From: Alteromonas stellipolaris
GTDB taxonomy: Bacteria; Pseudomonadota; Gammaproteobacteria; Enterobacterales; Alteromonadaceae
Direction of reading: 5' to 3'
Length of the DNA: 64,000 nt
NCBI RefSeq assembly: GCF_001562115.1
Contig: NZ_CP013926.1
Coordinates: 3,348,001-3,412,000, forward strand
In this document: positions 62,601 to 64,000 of the stretch, in pieces
Layout: every line of letters begins with the position of its first letter
Numbering within the stretch: the first letter of the stretch is position 1
The notes under the pieces: generated by a model
What the model was told of the DNA's origin: nothing
The model's database searches: none
The model's input: the letters and a program-made list of their open reading frames with translations, nothing else
Translations under genes and position numbers: made by a program

Positions 62601-64000
62601 ATGAGCGAAACCTTTCAACTTGGTGACTGGGAAGTCAATACATCGCTGAATTCCCTGTCTCGTAACAACACATCTGTTCACCTAGAACCTAAGATGATGG
62701 ACGTGCTTGCCTACCTGTCAGCCCATGCGGGCGAGGTGATAAGTACCGAACAACTGCTTATAGAATTCTGGCAAGGTACGTTTTATGGCGATGCCCCGGT
62801 ACAAAAATGCATTGCTATGTTACGCAAGAAGCTTGGCGATAATTCAAGGCAACCTTCATACATAGAAACCGTTCAGCGCCGAGGCTACCGTATTATTGCG
62901 AAGGTGGTGCGATTAGACGAACGTCAGCGGTGGGGCAACCTTCAAAAACTCACTCAGTGGAACCAAGGCTCACCGTATCTGGGATTACAAACTTTTCAAC
63001 CCCAGCACGCGGCTATTTTCTTTGGTAGAAACAAAGCTATTGCTGAAGTGGTTCATCACCTCAACCAAGCAATGGATGATAACTTCAGCTTCTTATTATT
63101 AATGGGGAAAAGCGGCAGCGGTAAATCATCATTGCTGCGTGCTGGCGTTATTCCCTTTATTACCCGAAGTGAAGGTTTGGCGGGTATAAAAGTGCAGCAC
63201 TACACCGTTATCACCCCTACCCGCGGCAAAGCCAGTAGTATATTCAGGCAGTTATTAGGTGCCCTTAACGATATGGGCATGCTGGTTGATACTTGGAATT
63301 TAGACGCCCATGCCTATGACCTAAGCCAACACCCGTCCCACTTAAAAGCACTGCTTAAAGAAAATGATAGCAATACTGAATTAAACGACAATGCGCCATC
63401 AACTCAGCCAGTAGCACGCCCTAACAATCTAATTGTTATCGACCAATTTGAGCAAGTGTTGCAAGACGCAAACTTGTCGAAAGATGACGCGGCTAGCTTA
63501 ATTAGCTTTTTAACCGTGCTAGTAAAAACCCAGCGCCTTATTCTAATTGTGTCGTTACGAAACGACTTCTACGCCAACAGCATGGAATTAGAGGGGTTCG
63601 CAGGGCTTAAAGACGAAGGCCAGCAATACGATCTTCAACCTCCAAATGCTACAGATATTGCCCGTATGATACGCCTGCCGGCACTTTCCGCAGGGCTTAG
63701 CTTTGAAGAAAACCTACAAACGGGAGAAAAGCTTGATGAGGTATTGCTAGAAGCGGCGATTGGGCACCCCGATGCACTGCCCTTAATGGAGTTCACCCTA
63801 GACTTGCTTTACCAGCGTCGCGACAAAGAAAACACGCTGCTGTTTTCTGCCTTTGCCGACATTGGCGGTTTAGAAGGCGCAATAGCGCAACAAGCCGAAA
63901 GTACTTACCAAGGTATGAGCGACACAGCTAAAGCGAGTTGGAAGAGCGTAATGCACGAGTTGGTAAGCGTTAACGATGTTAATCAAACCGGCTTAATTGC
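62601..64000 (+). CDS. winged-helix (OmpR/CadC-type) + STAND ATPase regulator, 3' end outside window
   Basis: ATG 62601 opens a frame that runs off the window; an ATG at 62532 would add 23 residues. Residues 1-105 are an OmpR/PhoB-type DNA-binding domain (FQLGDWEVNTSLNSLSR, LEPKMMDVLAYLSAHAGEVIS, AIAMLRKKLGDN with the IETVQRRGYRI wing). No receiver domain follows. A nSTAND1-like NTPase begins with YLGLQTFQPQHAAIFFGR, Walker A GKSGSGKSS near 168, and Walker B LIVIDQFEQVL near 278. The missing C-terminus is likely to carry repeats. Probably a one-component sensor-regulator. Confidence 0.85.
   Translation, partial: MSETFQLGDWEVNTSLNSLSRNNTSVHLEPKMMDVLAYLSAHAGEVISTEQLLIEFWQGTFYGDAPVQKCIAMLRKKLGDNSRQPSYIETVQRRGYRIIAKVVRLDERQRWGNLQKLTQWNQGSPYLGLQTFQPQHAAIFFGRNKAIAEVVHHLNQAMDDNFSFLLLMGKSGSGKSSLLRAGVIPFITRSEGLAGIKVQHYTVITPTRGKASSIFRQLLGALNDMGMLVDTWNLDAHAYDLSQHPSHLKALLKENDSNTELNDNAPSTQPVARPNNLIVIDQFEQVLQDANLSKDDAASLISFLTVLVKTQRLILIVSLRNDFYANSMELEGFAGLKDEGQQYDLQPPNATDIARMIRLPALSAGLSFEENLQTGEKLDEVLLEAAIGHPDALPLMEFTLDLLYQRRDKENTLLFSAFADIGGLEGAIAQQAESTYQGMSDTAKASWKSVMHELVSVNDVNQTGLI

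Noticed and set aside
62408..62602. 64-codon minus-strand frame after the lectin gene
   Set aside because: Contains the terminator-like hairpin and the promoter side of the regulator gene; no ribosome site or family features.

Overview
The window looks like a chromosomal segment of a marine gammaproteobacterium of the Alteromonas type. This is inferred from the gene repertoire (several TonB-dependent receptors, a VPS10/BNR exoprotein, a CyoABCDE quinol oxidase, a NorR/NnrS/Hmp nitric-oxide block, CbpA/CbpM) and from the moderate GC content; no rRNA or tRNA gene is present to confirm it. No CRISPR array or intact insertion sequence was seen.

Layout. 1-6744 (minus): a partial TonB receptor, a large secreted beta-propeller protein and an SDR. 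7452-12917 (plus): a small membrane protein, then cyoABCDE. 12947-18181: a patchwork of electrophile/redox-type genes (ABM monooxygenase, DUF2798, two LysR regulators, DUF1330, SDR, DJ-1/PfpI, a glutaredoxin-MauE fusion). 18621-20108: a flavin monooxygenase with a large internal deletion, overlapping an intact alpha/beta hydrolase. 20262-22076: a DUF885 peptidase-like protein. 22270-24744: a decayed accessory patch with an HEXXH protease-like fragment, the tail of an RND pump, an unknown 230-aa protein, the C-terminus of an HNH nuclease and a ParD/ParE pair.

24903-38115 (minus) is the most interesting part: nine tightly packed or overlapping genes. In transcription order they encode a PrpR-type sigma-54 activator, a TonB receptor, a CaiB/BaiF CoA-transferase, an HMG-CoA-lyase-type lyase, HyuA, HyuB, an isochorismatase-type amidohydrolase and LeuC/LeuD-like hydro-lyase subunits. 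A GG-N10-GC sigma-54 promoter sits in front of the activator gene, with two dyads 21 bp apart about 130-155 bp upstream of the predicted start. The enzymes can be ordered into a route from a cyclic imide (for example a methylmaleimide) through amide, unsaturated diacid and citramalate-like acid to acyl-CoA cleavage. That route is my inference, not a known assignment.

38349-42308: a VOC protein, a second TonB receptor, then a microcin-like peptide with a double-glycine leader and a two-helix candidate immunity protein. 42359-44983 is a MarR/HlyD/DUF2955 efflux operon with a striking operator. 45180-54661 holds a UvrA paralogue, YihY, an unknown exported protein, RecQ, YaeQ, a MarR/DUF2798 divergent pair, a small unknown gene and a LysR regulator. 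54667-55918 is cbpA-cbpM. 56151-60544 is a nitric-oxide detoxification operon (small membrane protein, NnrS, Hmp) divergent from norR. 61301-64000 carries a secreted propeller-like protein, a secreted ricin-type lectin and the start of a large winged-helix/STAND ATPase regulator that runs off the window.
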